The notes beneath the pieces are model-generated. The model was not told the DNA's origin. It ran no database searches and saw only the letters and a list, made by a program, of their open reading frames with translations. The translations under genes and the position numbers were made by a program. This document shows positions 33,040 through 44,702 of a stretch of 64,000 nt of DNA, piece after piece (the stretch's first letter is position 1; every line of letters starts with the position of its first letter). Location of the stretch: positions 2,208,001 to 2,272,000 of the forward strand of contig CP141147.1 in assembly GCA_035235625.1 (NCBI GenBank), written 5' to 3'. Origin of the DNA: Saururus chinensis. Lineage: Eukaryota > Streptophyta > Magnoliopsida > Piperales > Saururaceae.

Positions 33040-34115
33040 ACCACCTAAAGGAATCGTGATTGGCTGGTGAAGCAATGCCAGCCAATCACTTATTCAAAGC
33101 ACGTGAGACCACGTGACTGCAAAGTCTCAGTTTGCACACGGCATTACTTGGCTTCTCAACGGGCCAATATGGTTGGACCACGCCTTAGAGGGAACAGGGA
33201 CGGCCTCCTGCGATGAAGATTAAAAAATGGTACTTTGAGAGGCGGGGAGAACGGTAGATAATAATTCCGGCCACATGGTGATGGCGGATGCAGTCGTGTT
33301 GTCAAATGATGGTGGAAGGCCGGCGGAGGTTGGGAATATGCAAAAGTCCCAAATAGCAATGGCGACCGGGCGGGGGTACCGGTGGCCAGGATTAAAGCCG
33401 AAGGACATAAAGAGGGGCAGTGAATCCGATTTCCTTGATGCCCTCTTTTTCGTCTTTCTGAATTCAACTCCAGCCTCGGACAACTTTGTTGCAGATGGGA
33501 CATGAACGACGGGTAAATGCTGAGCTGCGTGTTTTTTAGGTTGGCGTCCAGTTATGCCCTTCCTGGCCACGTCTAGTACATGCAGAACCAGAGGCATCTC
33601 GGGGAAGGTGGTGGAGCTATGGGATAGGAATTTGTAAACAAGCTTATGAGTCTCGTTGTCATTATGCAGAAACAGGATAATTTTCTCAGTTGGAGATATT
33701 ATGGGATAGAGGATTGAAGACGTTGTCGGATGGGCTCTGGGCGCTCACGAAGCAAGAACCTGTTGTTCAAAGTTGATCGGCGGCTTTGAAAGCTTCTCTT
33801 TTCTTCACTTATGTTGGATGAGAGAAGGGTTTTAACAGATTATAAGGAAGAATGGTTTGTTAGGATAACTTTAATCGTGGGCCCGTTCAGAAAATTTTGA
33901 CAGTGTGGCAAAAGAGAAACAAATAACGTCATGAGAATTAAGACTTTGCAGTCACGTGCTTTGAAAAAATGATTGGCTGGTGTTGCTTCACCAGCCGATC
34001 ACGATTCGAAACAAATAACGTCGTGAGAATTAAGACTTTGCAGTCACGTGCTCTCACGTGCTTTGAAAAAATAGCCGCTGGTGAAGCAACACCAGCCGAT
34101 CACAATTTGTTATTA
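33040..34115. repeat. Inverted and tandem palindromic repeats around the DUF247 relic
   Basis: A unit containing GATTGGCTGGTGAAGCAA...CCAGCC, AAAGCACGTGA and CAGTCACGTG or its reverse occurs at 33050-33125 in one orientation and at about 33909-34007 and 34008-34105 in the other, the last two in tandem. A partial copy is at 34421-34436. The GCTGGTG/CACCAGC hairpin has its loop reversed between the two tandem copies (TTGCTT against AAGCAA). The outer copies bracket the DUF247 relic, so together they may be a TIR element. Confidence 0.65.
33160..33780 (-). pseudogene. DUF247 (UPF0481) gene relic
   Basis: On the minus strand the frame reads a hydrophilic segment, then VHVPSATKLSEAGVEFRKTKK, which matches the SATxLxEAGVxF block that follows the variable loop in plant DUF247 proteins. 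Just after it a shift to another frame gives GIKEIRFTAPLY, and downstream a piece LKVPFFNL resembles the next DUF247 block. Upstream, several stops interrupt the N-terminal half. DUF247 proteins are plant-specific membrane-associated proteins with few defined functions. The relic is clearly broken. Confidence 0.5.
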
Positions 34116-34390
34116 TCGGATGGAGGAACCGCGCACATCCCTTTGCAGGAGACTGTTCAAAACGGGTTACCATCTCTTCCATAACATCTCCCGTCTCATA
34201 AGCAACTTCTCTCACTTGATTCACCCAGACTTTGGCAATCTGGTCGCTGCCCTGCCTCTGATCTGCCATCTTTCACTGCCTCTAGCAGCATCACCAAATC
34301 ACCCTTGATGTGTTTGAAATCATCTCGAACATCTCCGCGAGCAGCACCTCAGCCAGCTGCAACCCTCTCTCTGTCTCCTATTCGATTACT
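34054..34390 (-). pseudogene. NLR coiled-coil domain fragment
   Basis: Two frames give VRDDFKHIKGDLVMLLEAV and, after a shift, QIAKVWVNQVREVAYETGDV followed by MEEMVTRFEQSP. This matches the N-terminal CC domain of the intact NLR at 10506-13208 (IKGDLEMMLAALEVAD, IEVWVNQVREVV), in the same orientation. Nothing of NB-ARC or LRR follows; downstream lie the palindromic repeats. It is a relic of a second NLR gene. Confidence 0.8.
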
Positions 34391-34560
34391 TGCACACACC
34401 TACATTCGCGTAGAATCATGATTGGCTGGTGAAGTCCGCTTGCGATTCTTCGATTAACATGTACTTTTATATACTAACATCACGGTTTTGCAATCCCGTC
34501 TCACGGTTCCGCTTCTCCACTTTTTCGAGGAACTTCACTTTCTCTTCCAACATGGAAAAC

Positions 34561-36358
34561 TGTCACGCCCCGACCCGAGAACCGACCCGGGCCAGGGGTC
34601 CAAAAATGATAAAAACCAAACCCAGAACCGGGAGCGACGGACTCTGAGTGCGAGAGTCTTCTCCTTCCTCTACGCGCTACTGAACTTTAGCGCGCCGTTG
34701 CGCGTAGGCAAGAACTGGCCTAATTATATAACTAATTCGGACCAGGCCAACGTTGTCTTACCGTTGGTTGCCTACGTACATTTCGGATAACATCCACGAT
34801 GTTACTCCGATATGATCGGATCCGAACGTAGTTCTACCTATTGGCTACTACATACAACATGCATACCAAAAACACATATGTGTAAAGTACGTATCTCCGA
34901 ATATTTAATCGGAGTTATACGAAAACCCGATAAAACATCGGCAACACACACCTCGCTCTATCACAGAGACGAGCACCACACGACCACCACAACATGCCTC
35001 GCTCTATTCCAGAGTGGATACATCACATTCACACGTCTCGCTCCATCACTGAGCTGAGACTGAACACACACCACATGTCTCGCTCCACCGTAGAGCGAGA
35101 CAACACACATCATAGCATAAAAGCACACATCATGGCATATAAGTACATATCATGGCATATAAGCACACATCATGACATATAAGCATAGTAAGCATATGGA
35201 TCATAGCATAGCACACATCATAACTAGCACATGTCGTTCTATAATTAAAATAGGAGGTAAGAAACTCTTACTCTCCTGATGTCTCACGAGGTAGCAGTAT
35301 TCGGGATGCTCGTTTCTAGGCGTCCTCCCCTTCAAATCCGGAGACAGCGGACAGAGCCTCTTCTAGCCTCCGTTTGTTCATCACATTGCACCGAAAGATG
35401 ACCCGACCAACTCTCCCCTTTCCCGGAGACTTCTCGTTTTCTGCGCCTGTGGGCGGCGGACAGAAATCCCCTACTCGGGGATGTTTCTCACACATCGTGG
35501 CCCTTCGGTGGAGACAGAGCCTCCCCTACTCGAGGCCATGACTCCCGATGCGGCCTGATGGCGGAGGACGGAGCCTCCTCTCTTTCCCGGGCCATCTCTC
35601 TCTCTCTCTTGGGGCAGGAGGGTGGCAGACATGCCTCCTCTCGCCCCGGGACGTTCCTCCCTTCTAGGAGCACCAACTCGAGGAATAGACCATGCCATTG
35701 CGCAGATCACCCTCGAATTAGCTAGGAATGCCTCAAGATCAACTTGAATCGGACTTAAAATGAGTGAGAAACGAAGAACAGAAGTTTCTGAATGTCGGAG
35801 GGAACACAGAAACGTGGGAGAGAATTCAGAATAGTGGGAGAGTTTTCGAACCTCTCAACTGAACGCTCTGGACGCTATTTATAGAAAAACTAGAAAGACG
35901 TGAGACTGACATGTGGCAGATAGGATTGACCGCTACGTCAGTGATCTTATCCGCTTCGTCAGCAATCCTATCCACTTCGTCGTCAGTCTTATCCACTGCA
36001 TCGTCGATCATATCCAGAGTGATATTATTTTATTCAAATAATATCCTGAACTCAAAACGCGATAACTTCCAACCTCGACTTTGGAATCACATGTTCTTGT
36101 TACCGATGGACTCGTGTTGACGAGCCCTTCGAAACAAGACCACACATGGGTAGGTTATCCCACTCTTTTTAAGTGGGCCCCGCCCATGCGGCACGCTTCC
36201 TGAGGCTATAACTTTCACTCCCGACCTCCGTTTTGCATGTTCTTCGAATTGCGACGCTCGTTACTCCGAGCTCTACCCATCTACAGGAGTTTTATCCCTT
36301 GAAACCCCTGACACTTAATCCACCCGGGTTAAGCGTAATCGGAAAATGGGTCATTACA
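34561..36358 (-). mobile_element. Solo LTR of a Ty3/gypsy element, perfect TSD AAAAC
   Basis: TGTCACGCCCCGACCC to GGGTCATTACA, 1798 bp, flanked by AAAAC at 34556-34560 and 36359-36363. Towards its right end it has TGTTCTTGTTACCGATGGACTCG, GACGAGCCC and TCCCGACCTCCGTTTTGCATG, the signature shared with the other LTRs. A CTATTTATAG box is at 35874-35883. The exact duplication with no internal sequence shows it arose by LTR-LTR recombination. Confidence 0.88.
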
Positions 36359-36363
36359 AAAAC

Positions 36364-36720
36364 CCACTGGCCAAGGGGGCAACTTGCTCCTCCAAGGCTT
36401 CAATGCGGTCTTGCCATTTGGATCACTAATTATGTTGTTGGCGAGGGACCACATGTTTGACCCCACTAGCATCGCCTACCATAGACTTCGACATCGTAAA
36501 TGAAGGCTCGATGGATGATCTTTTCTTTGGCTTTGAAACCAACTATCATAGACGTGTCCGTTGGGCAACTGACTATGCGGCGCTTGCAGGCTTGAACCCA
36601 ACAAGCAAGCGTTGTTAGGGACAATCGGCTTGCCTTGTACGGATGCATTGTGAAAATCACTTACGGACACTCATGCAAAGCAAAAGGTAGGGGCAAAAGA
36701 GAGTCACATTGCAAGGAAAC
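36364..36720 (-). other. Host or TE sequence between two solo LTRs, with a coiled-coil-like reading
   Basis: Ignoring the solo LTR at 34561, the minus strand can be read across its insertion site as KWQDRIEALEEQVAPLASG and then MLEEKVKFLEKVEKR (34500-34560), a coiled-coil like that of gypsy gag leaders. The rest to 36720 shows no recognised domain. Probably a fragment of an older retroelement. Confidence 0.3.
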
Positions 36721-38590
36721 TGTAGTGCCCCAATTTTTTATATAACTTAGAAGTCCGAGTGATCATGGGGCCAAGATCAACCGTGTACAGAAAAGTAATA
36801 TTTTATTAATTTACATAATTACAAAATTTACAATACATACAAAACAAGGCTCAGCATGCATGCCTTAACAAAATAAAGTGATGCAAAAGTACATAAATAT
36901 TAAGTATCATAAGAACTTGACAAAACAAATCCAAAGTATAGATCTTTCAATGTTCTACTAGCTATCTTTATTAAAATCATCTCTTTCGTTTATACATGCA
37001 GCATATGGGGGTGGGTAAAATTATTTTTCTAATAATCCATGCAGCATAATCCAAGACATATAAAATATTTTTCTAATAATTCATACTCGAAAGTCAACTT
37101 AACATATCACAAAATATTCTTGTCGACTAACAAAATCTGAACATACTTCTTTTACAAAAAGTTAGATAAAACAGTCCTTAACAACATTCATTAAAATTTG
37201 ATAACTCATTTGTAAGTAGAATTCAATTAATAATTCAAAGTAAGATAAATCATGATTCACAAAATGACACCAATACCAAAGCGACAATATACCCATGTTA
37301 TTGGGGCAACGAAATTAGAATAAAATAGATCTTCCTATGATATCTCATTTCATGGGTGCACTATATGTCTTAATATTTGGTACCTAAGAGTCATAACTCT
37401 AATAGCTTATGGGCTTTATACTAAGTAAATACTCTTCAAAACTGATGATAGTTTTTAGGTTTTATACTAAATAACTACCATTCAAATTCAATTATAATCA
37501 TTCATAAGTGTCATTTAAATAATAAAATTAGTTTAATGGATGAAATCCTATTAAGAGGTGTATAAGATGCTATTATTTTAACATTGTCCAACCCCTAATA
37601 ATAGCCTTTTTCAAAATGATCTTTTATGAACAAATTACAAAATTGTATGGCCTAGTTATAGAATGGAATTAGAGGTTAAAACCACCTATCCTTTATTCTA
37701 GAAATTGACCGGTGTCATGGCTAGTGGTTGGGACCTTATCTTGTTCCCAGGCTTACAAGAGGCAGGCAGAACCTCCCCTCACACTAGGACAAAATCTCCT
37801 TAAGAATTTGGAACCTGTGGATGGAGCCTCCCTTAACCACATATTGTTTCCCCTTTCGAGTAACTAACAAGAAAAATTGACCCCTCTATGACATTAAGCA
37901 CCCTTAAATTAGCTATGATCAGTTTTGAATGGAAGAAATCGAACAAGAAATGGCTTAGAAATAGGAAACAAAAATTAAGAACATGGGCAAGAATCAAAAT
38001 ATATAAGAGAAGAAATGGTGTAAATTGAAAGCCACCTGCTCATTCCCTTTTTATAGAAAAATGAAGTCATTGGATGCACACCACATGACATGCATCTAGT
38101 AGCTACAAACACATCATGTCAGCACTATACATGTGTAGCGTGTACGTCAATGTTGATGCACGAAGGCAGGCCATGGCCTGCAGCAGTAGCATCATTGCTG
38201 TTGAAGCCTTGCTGATGTAATAACTTTTATTTTATTTTAAAATTTTGTCTTTATTTCAAAAACAAAATTAAAACTTCAAACATTAGTAACTTTCTACCCT
38301 AAACTCGGAATTGTGCATTCTTAGTACCGATGCTTTCGTATCGATGAGACCTTCTAAACAAGATCACAAAGAGTACCTAATCTTAAGATATTAAAGTGAA
38401 CCTCATCAATGATACGCTTATCAAGGTCGTAGCCTACAATCCCAGTGTCCAATTTATACTTTCTTGGGCTCTATACATTCATCTCTTAGAGCCCTTTAAA
38501 GCTCCTTCACTTTTAAGAAAAATGGCTTTTGGGCATTTAATGGACCGACACATTCAAAATTTCAAAACATTGAAATTTCAGGGCATTATA
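36721..38590 (-). mobile_element. Solo LTR of a Ty3/gypsy element, perfect TSD GAAAC
   Basis: TGTAGTGCCCCAATT to CAGGGCATTATA, 1870 bp, with GAAAC at 36716-36720 and 38591-38595. The end that should read TTACA reads TTATA, a single change. It has GGGGGTGGGTAAAATTA about 290 bp in and the GCATTCTTAGTACCGATGC...GATGAGACC block near 38315, both LTR family signatures. Confidence 0.85.
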
Positions 38591-38639
38591 GAAACGAATG
38601 AACACAAGCACGGAATTTGTTATTTTTCTAATCATTTTT

Positions 38640-40422
38640 GGCGAGAAAATGTGACGCTTGGCCATATTTGACATCAGTATACGTACCTAACATGACAATG
38701 AGAGCCAGCTTTTGGCCCGCCTCCGGTCGACCAACCTTGGGTTGGCTATGGTAGGACCCCACCTCAGCCCATCCCTGCTGCCCTTGACCATTTTCGGATT
38801 ATTTTCACCTCTGATGGGGCTAAATTTGCCATTTCCCTCTGTGTTTTCAGTTTGAGGCGGGAGAGCCATAGCTAGCCATGGTCACCAGCCTCCGGCAGGG
38901 CCCTGGCCTGCCGATGTAGCTAGTACAACCGCCTTGGCCCATCCCGGCTCCACGTTTTCCCCCGGTCAGCCCCTTTGTTTTGAATTTTAAAGCTGCCAAC
39001 ATGGGCTGGCAGTGGCCGAACAGTCGTCGTGGATTCCGCCCCAGCCTAGCAATGACCAGAGATAGCCCCACTTGGCCCAGTTTGATCACCTTGACAGGTG
39101 ATACTCCTTGTGGCCAAGGCCTCAGCTAGTTCCGCTTCATCGACATGTATACCCATTGACCCATCTTGCCCATTTTACACAGTCAATAACAGACGGCCTC
39201 TAGAAAGATTTTGTCTAGATTACTTTGGCCAAAGATGGAAGAGATACCTATATAGGCCTTGGCCTATGACAGCCTTGTGACCTTTTTCTCGACCTCGAAC
39301 CTTTCCTACCTCTACTATGCTAGACGAACTGCCGCCCCACCAATTGTTTTGATTGTGGGTGGCAATCGGTGATGTCACTGCTTTGATTGGCCACCACTAG
39401 GGCCTTAGCCATATCAGCCCCTTATGAGCCTTCAACCGCCACCATCCATCCCTCTCCCCTCCCCTTTGACTGCTTGTGCATATAGCCACTTGTGCAGTTT
39501 AGGGTTTAGGTGCCGCTTTCACGCTATCTGACCATCGGATGGCTCTACCATCGAATATATTTAACACCAGAGCCCTCCTGCACCTCTCCTCTGTCCTCTA
39601 GCATTGCCCCACACCCTCCACCATTATGTGGGCCCTTGTAAACACAAAATCGATGCCATTGGGTGCTGCCCATGGCCAGTTGAGTATCTCTCAACCGTCA
39701 ACCGACCTTCAGTGAGTACACTTGGACTTACTCAAACATGAAGAAGACATGCATATAATAATCATGCACATATGTTTATGATTATTATATGCATGTCTGC
39801 TTCATGTTTGAATTGCATGAATGCATCTATGTATAGACTTACTTAGTTCACTGTTTAGAACTCCCCTACTGAGTATTTTCCTATTGAGTATAAAAATAAT
39901 TATTACCCAATTTGTTAGCCCCATTGATCGTGTGGCTTTTGCAGGTTTGTGTTAGAGAGCTCCTGTTGATGGATGCTCGTTTCCATAGTAGATTGATTCT
40001 CTTTGACTCAAGTATATCTTTGACTCACTGCGAGGATTATTTTTCCCACGATCTGATGTATTGGGTGAGATGAGAATTAAGGTGTTTATGTTTTCTGGAC
40101 TTGGAATTTGGATTAGACAGTGGACTGTTTAAGGGACTTGCACTCGGGGATGCATAGGATAGATTTGTATTTAAAATCCATGATCATGATAATTTATTCG
40201 TATGTTTGTTTTTAAGTAGTGCCTGAGGATGTCTAGTTTGGTCGTACGATGCTTGATCGATTGAAGAAAAATTTGGATGGAAAAATTGATGTGCGATGTT
40301 TTAATTATAAACTGTTTTCACAGGTTTTGTATTTCGTCATTTTTTCCAATTTTCAGGTGTTATATCTCAAAACTTTTTCATAAAATTTAAAGAAAATATA
40401 ATGAAAAATCTCGGGCATTACA
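38640..40422 (+). mobile_element. Probable LTR in plus orientation, left end not resolved
   Basis: The right end reads CTCGGGCATTACA (40422), like the 3' ends of the related LTRs. Upstream signals such as TACTGAGTATTTTCC...GAGTATAAAAATAATT near 39870 also match. The left boundary was not found and the 38690-39700 part is unusually GC-rich with no credible gene, so a truncated or composite LTR is likely. Confidence 0.5.
39732..39811. repeat. 34-bp near-perfect inverted repeat
   Basis: Arms 39732-39765 and 39778-39811 match at 33 of 34 positions, with a 12-nt loop GCACATATGTTT. The arms include CATGCATATAATAATCAT and its reverse complement. Transcribed, it would fold into a stable hairpin. Confidence 0.9.
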
Positions 40423-40479
40423 TGGGCCGACATAGATAATATTCTTAGTTAGACGGGGAGCATGTCTAACATCTTTTAG

Positions 40480-41535
40480 TAAGAACATTCTACCATTTTT
40501 CTATTTTAAGTCAATATAACCCTTACCAATGATTTCACAAGTCATGTCATTGCCTAAGTAAACTTTCCCCAAATCACCAAATACATAATTTTTAAATAAA
40601 TTATTTTTAGATATAGCATGAAAATATGCACCACTATCAATTATCCATAATTCACATTTACTTTCACAAGACAATATCATGCATTCATCACCATCGGAGA
40701 CATTAACTACATGAGTATTTTTATTATTTTTATTACCACCATCACATGATGCATTCTTGCAATCACATTTAAGATGGCCTAGTTGGTTACAATTCCAACA
40801 CTTACCATCATTATTTCTTCCCATAGACTTAGAACATCCTCATTGGGATTTTCATTTACCACTAAGCTATTTTTGTCCTTGGTGACCTCTAGAATCAAAA
40901 GTCAAAGCCGACCCTGATGAGAGGTTGATGCCTTTGTGCCATCTTTCCTTAGCCAATAACAAAACGCAAACATCATTCAATTTAAATCTACCAATAAAAT
41001 TAGAACTATACACATCTATATTAAATAATTCCCAATCAAAGGGTAGAGACTTTAACAAAGCAATTGACTAAATATCCTCAACAAATTTAACTTTAACAAC
41101 TTCTAATTAATTAAGCAAGTCATGAAAGGAATTCAAATGTGTTGAAACATCATCATCATCAGCCATCTTCAAATCAAAGAACTGAGTCACTAGATGTACC
41201 TTGTTTGTCAAAGAGGAGTTCACACACATCGATGCAAGGAGATCAAATTTTCCTTAGTTATTTTTTCCTTTGTGATATTTGAACCAATAGATGAAGAAAT
41301 AGACAATTGAATTGCTACCAAGGCCTTCCGGTCAAGCAATGCCTAAGCGGCATCCTCCATATCCTTTGGCTATGCACCAAATATCAGAAGATGTAACTTC
41401 TCCTAATAAATATAATCCTCAATCTGCATGCGCCAAAACCCATAGTTCTAGTCCATAAACTTATCGATTTTGAACTTCTTGTCTTCTGCCATCATCTCAT
41501 TTAGTCAAACTTGCTAAAGCTCCGATACAAATTGT
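40480..41535 (-). pseudogene. Ty1/copia gag and start of protease, decayed
   Basis: On the minus strand an ATG at 41490-41492 opens MAEDKKFKIDKFMD, followed after stops by WRMQIEDYIY and LLDRKALVAIQLSIS, typical of copia gag. Further down come MLKSLPFDWELF, a zinc knuckle CWNCNQLGHLKCDC, and the start of the protease with LWIIDSGAYFHA, where the DSGA catalytic motif is intact. The copy stops at about 40500 and is missing integrase, RT and RNase H. Several stop codons interrupt gag. Upstream, TTTGTATCGGAGCTTT (around 41510-41530, minus) resembles an initiator-Met primer site. Confidence 0.85.
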
Positions 41536-42240
41536 TGTAAATTATAGTAGCCACTAGATTCGATCTAGCCTATAGTATATGCATCAGTTGGATCTTTGTG
41601 AGGAACAGAAATAAACAAGAACAATAATACAAAGAGTACATTAAGGTTTCATGGTTTGGTAATGATGCCTACTTCCATGGGATCACATAGTTCCACTATT
41701 TTGTAGAGAGAACAATTACAAGATGGTTACAAGCTTCTCAAGCCTCTTTAATGGCTAACAACAACACAGTCCCAAGGAAGGAGACTCTTCTATAGCCCAT
41801 AGGGATGTACAAGTTCAAATCTATCTATTCAGGGAATTAAATTGTCAACTAGCCAATCAGGAAGAATCCAAATCGGGGCATTCAAGATTCCTACACATCA
41901 ATCGATCGATCGCTTGGAACTGGCGATTGATATTCTTCACACCGGCCACTTCCGGTCCCATGAGTGATAGATCGCTTCTGAATGCCAATCTATTGGCAAC
42001 TCTCAGCTTAGTCTCCCGTATAACAAATTCAAGTGTCGATCGATCTCTCTAGACTATGATTGACGATTCCAAAGAATGTGCTTCTATGAACAAGGGCCGA
42101 TCAATTGCTCTGGTGCAATGATTGATCACTCAGTTCAATTTTGTCTTCCACGGCTCACAAGTTTATATAAAAGGAAGCCAAATAATGAATATGAGGATTA
42201 GGACTTGAGAGGGGAGAAGAGAAAGAAGGCTCAGGATGTC
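41536..42240 (-). mobile_element. Probable 5' LTR of the Ty1/copia fragment
   Basis: Plus-strand sequence starting TGTTGTAAATTATAG next to the primer-like site continues to about 42240 without coding potential. The far end was not fixed. It and the gag-protease piece make up the 5' third of a copia element. Confidence 0.5.
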
Positions 42241-42249
42241 ACCACTCAC

Positions 42250-43081
42250 ATGTCTTCGCCAGATTTTTGATAGAATTAGAGACAAGAGGCTGATGGAGAA
42301 CGAGAAGCAGAGAAGAGAGGTTGTTGCTTTGCTGAGTCATTTGCCCCCCAATCCTCCCGAGACCAATGGAGGAAAAGTTAAAAACCATGTCATGTAACCC
42401 AGACCAGACTGGGATATTGATTTGGCAGCTCAACTGTCTCAGTTTTTGTGTCTCAGCTAGGTTAAACTCACCTAGAGAAAAGAAAGAACTAGCCCATTTT
42501 ATAACATATCCGGTCGAACCCAGTCTGACTAGCCAACCAGTTTGGTCCCAGTTTTGAAACACTGGCTAAATGTGCTATGGGAAGTACTGCTTATTGAATA
42601 CCTCCAAGAACTCAGCCCATTGTATCCTAGCATTGACCGGTCTCCAAGATATGTGCACATAGCAATCTTCCACCAAAAATGCGCCTCTCTAGTAAGAACA
42701 AAGGTGGTTAAGGTGACTTTATTTTCCACAGTCGTAGCCATCACCTCGAACACCTTTTCCACCTCTTGTAGCTACTCCTCCCCCTTACTTGGATCATACA
42801 GACTTATGAATGCTAGAGTCATCAGCTTGAAGCGTTGTAATGTGGTAGTCTGGTCCTTCTTAGGTTTCTACTTGGGGTCATGGTGAAGATTATCTTAAAT
42901 TTAGGCAACCTTCGCCAAATCTTGGACCATATCCATTAAGTCGCCCTCATTAGTTCCCCTAAAATTATTATAGGAGGAACCAATGTGAGCAGCCTCCACT
43001 CCTCTCATGGCCTCAGCTAAGACGGACTCAGCATGTGGAGGGGATACAAAGGGATTATGAATGACCTCATGAGTCTCTTCA
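42250..43081 (-). pseudogene. Older Ty3/gypsy gag fragment, split by the 43082-55160 element
   Basis: Minus-strand readings give EETHEVIHNPFVSPPHAESV (near the right edge) and, after a shift, TLAFISLYDP, VEKVFEVMATTVENKVTL and REAHFWWK, the core of retrotransposon gag. Bases 55161 onward continue the same frame upstream (TRESRAE), so the gag was continuous before insertion. At 42545-42564 the sequence GTTTTGAAACACTG looks like a hAT terminus like that of the element at 6315-8617, but the partner end was not found. Confidence 0.65.
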
Positions 43082-44658
43082 TGTAACGCCCCTCGAATTT
43101 TCGAATAAAAGAAAATAATTTTTGAAAACATAAAAAAATTTAATTACAATTGCCAAGGATCACCGTGTAATAAAAGAGTAATTACAACACACTTTGTATT
43201 ATACAAAGATTTCCAAAATTGGGCATTACATGCCTTTATACATCAGTCAATACAAAAATTGCATAAAGTACAAAAATAGTACATAAACTGTAATTGAAGG
43301 AAACTCTTTGTCGACTCCTTCAGATTCGAGTGTCACACCTGCAGAATCTGAGGGAGGGTGAGTAAATTCATACTCAATAGGTCAAATCAAGTTCTAAGAA
43401 TATGCTTCATGCACGTAAGAAAATATCGTGCCATCTTTCTTTTGAACTCATTTAAAAAATAATAAAAGTCTGAAAACACGATCACAGAATGTCGCAATAC
43501 CAGTCGACTTACACCCGCTCTCATGGGGCAACGGGAGACGGAAGGAAAGAGATTTTCCCATGATATCCTAGTCCTGTGCGCGCCAGATGTCAAATTTGGC
43601 AATATCCAGAATCATCATAATAATCCTTAGTTCCGAGAAACTAAGAACTATCCAAAGGGTACGGTTACCCAAAACTCGGAGAAATTTTTCAAAAGAGGAG
43701 ATGATTTTAAAGACAAAGTTTTCTTTTTAGAAAAGTAGCAGAAAACTTTTAGCAGAACTTTGGCGAGTCAAAATCTCGCCATACGATTAGAATTTAAAGC
43801 TACCAACCTATAACACGTGCGGAGTATAAGAAATCCCCTCGTAGAATATACAGAAGATCCTTCCTTAAGATACTAGCCTTCGAGTGGGAAATTCGGCAGA
43901 ATAACCATCCCAACGCGTAGAACACACGCGATTTAGTGGGGTTGGGCTTTTGAACGGGCTGAAAAGGGTTTGAAATGGTCCGGAAATAGTAAAAAGAAGA
44001 AAGGGAGGATTAGGAAAGGGGCACACTTTTCGGAGTTTTACAGAGGCTAACTCAAGAAAATAAACCTTCTGGTGCGTAGAGTACTCTCGATTTTGTAGGA
44101 AACGAGTCTTGGATCGGGAAATCGGACTTAAAACAGGTCAGAAGGAGTGAAAACAGTGAACTGGGTTTGGGTGGAAAAGAATGGCCAGAGTGGGGTTTAA
44201 ATAGGGGAGGAGGGCGGTGGTGCGCCGCCGTCGATTCAGTGGGCACCGCAGAAATTGGTGGCGCACGCGTGACGTGAGCGTTCGGCGCGCACCACACGGC
44301 TGAGCCGCGCATTGCGCCGAGCCTAGCCAAAATTATTATTTATTAATTTTTTTATCTTAAATTTCAAATAAACGTAACTTCCTATCTCGAACACAGTTTT
44401 GCGCGTTCTTGGTACCGTTGAACAAGTATTGATGAGCCCTACGATACAAAGCTGCTTATGAGCCTGTTTACCTGCATTTAAAGAGTGGGCCCTACCATTT
44501 AGAATACGCTTCCCGAGGTTGTAACTTCCGTTCCCGACCTCTGCTTTACGCATTTTTTGTCTTGTTATGCTCGTCTCCACGAGCTCTAACCAACACTTAG
44601 GAAATTTTTAAATAATAAACTTTATAGAAAGATCGTGTCAGAAATTAGGGTTATTACA
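43082..44658 (-). repeat. 3' LTR of the chromovirus
   Basis: TGTAACGCCCCTCG to GGGTTATTACA on the plus strand. It shares nearly all features with 53564-55160. A GGTTTAAATAG stretch near 44195 and GTTTTGCGCGTTCTTGGTACCG lie in the same relative places as in the other LTR. Confidence 0.92.
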
Positions 44659-44672
44659 ATCTACCCCCCTTA
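44659..44672 (-). other. Polypurine tract of the chromovirus
   Basis: TAAGGGGGGTAGAT on the minus strand directly next to the 3' LTR, the same tract as at 18455-18468. Confidence 0.8.
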
Positions 44673-44702
44673 TAGAAATTTCGTCCTCGAAATTTGAATT
44701 AT

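Noticed and set aside
42250-42564. Complete hAT MITE inside the old gag
   Set aside because: Only one terminus (AAACACTG) is convincing; no partner end or 8-bp duplication was found.
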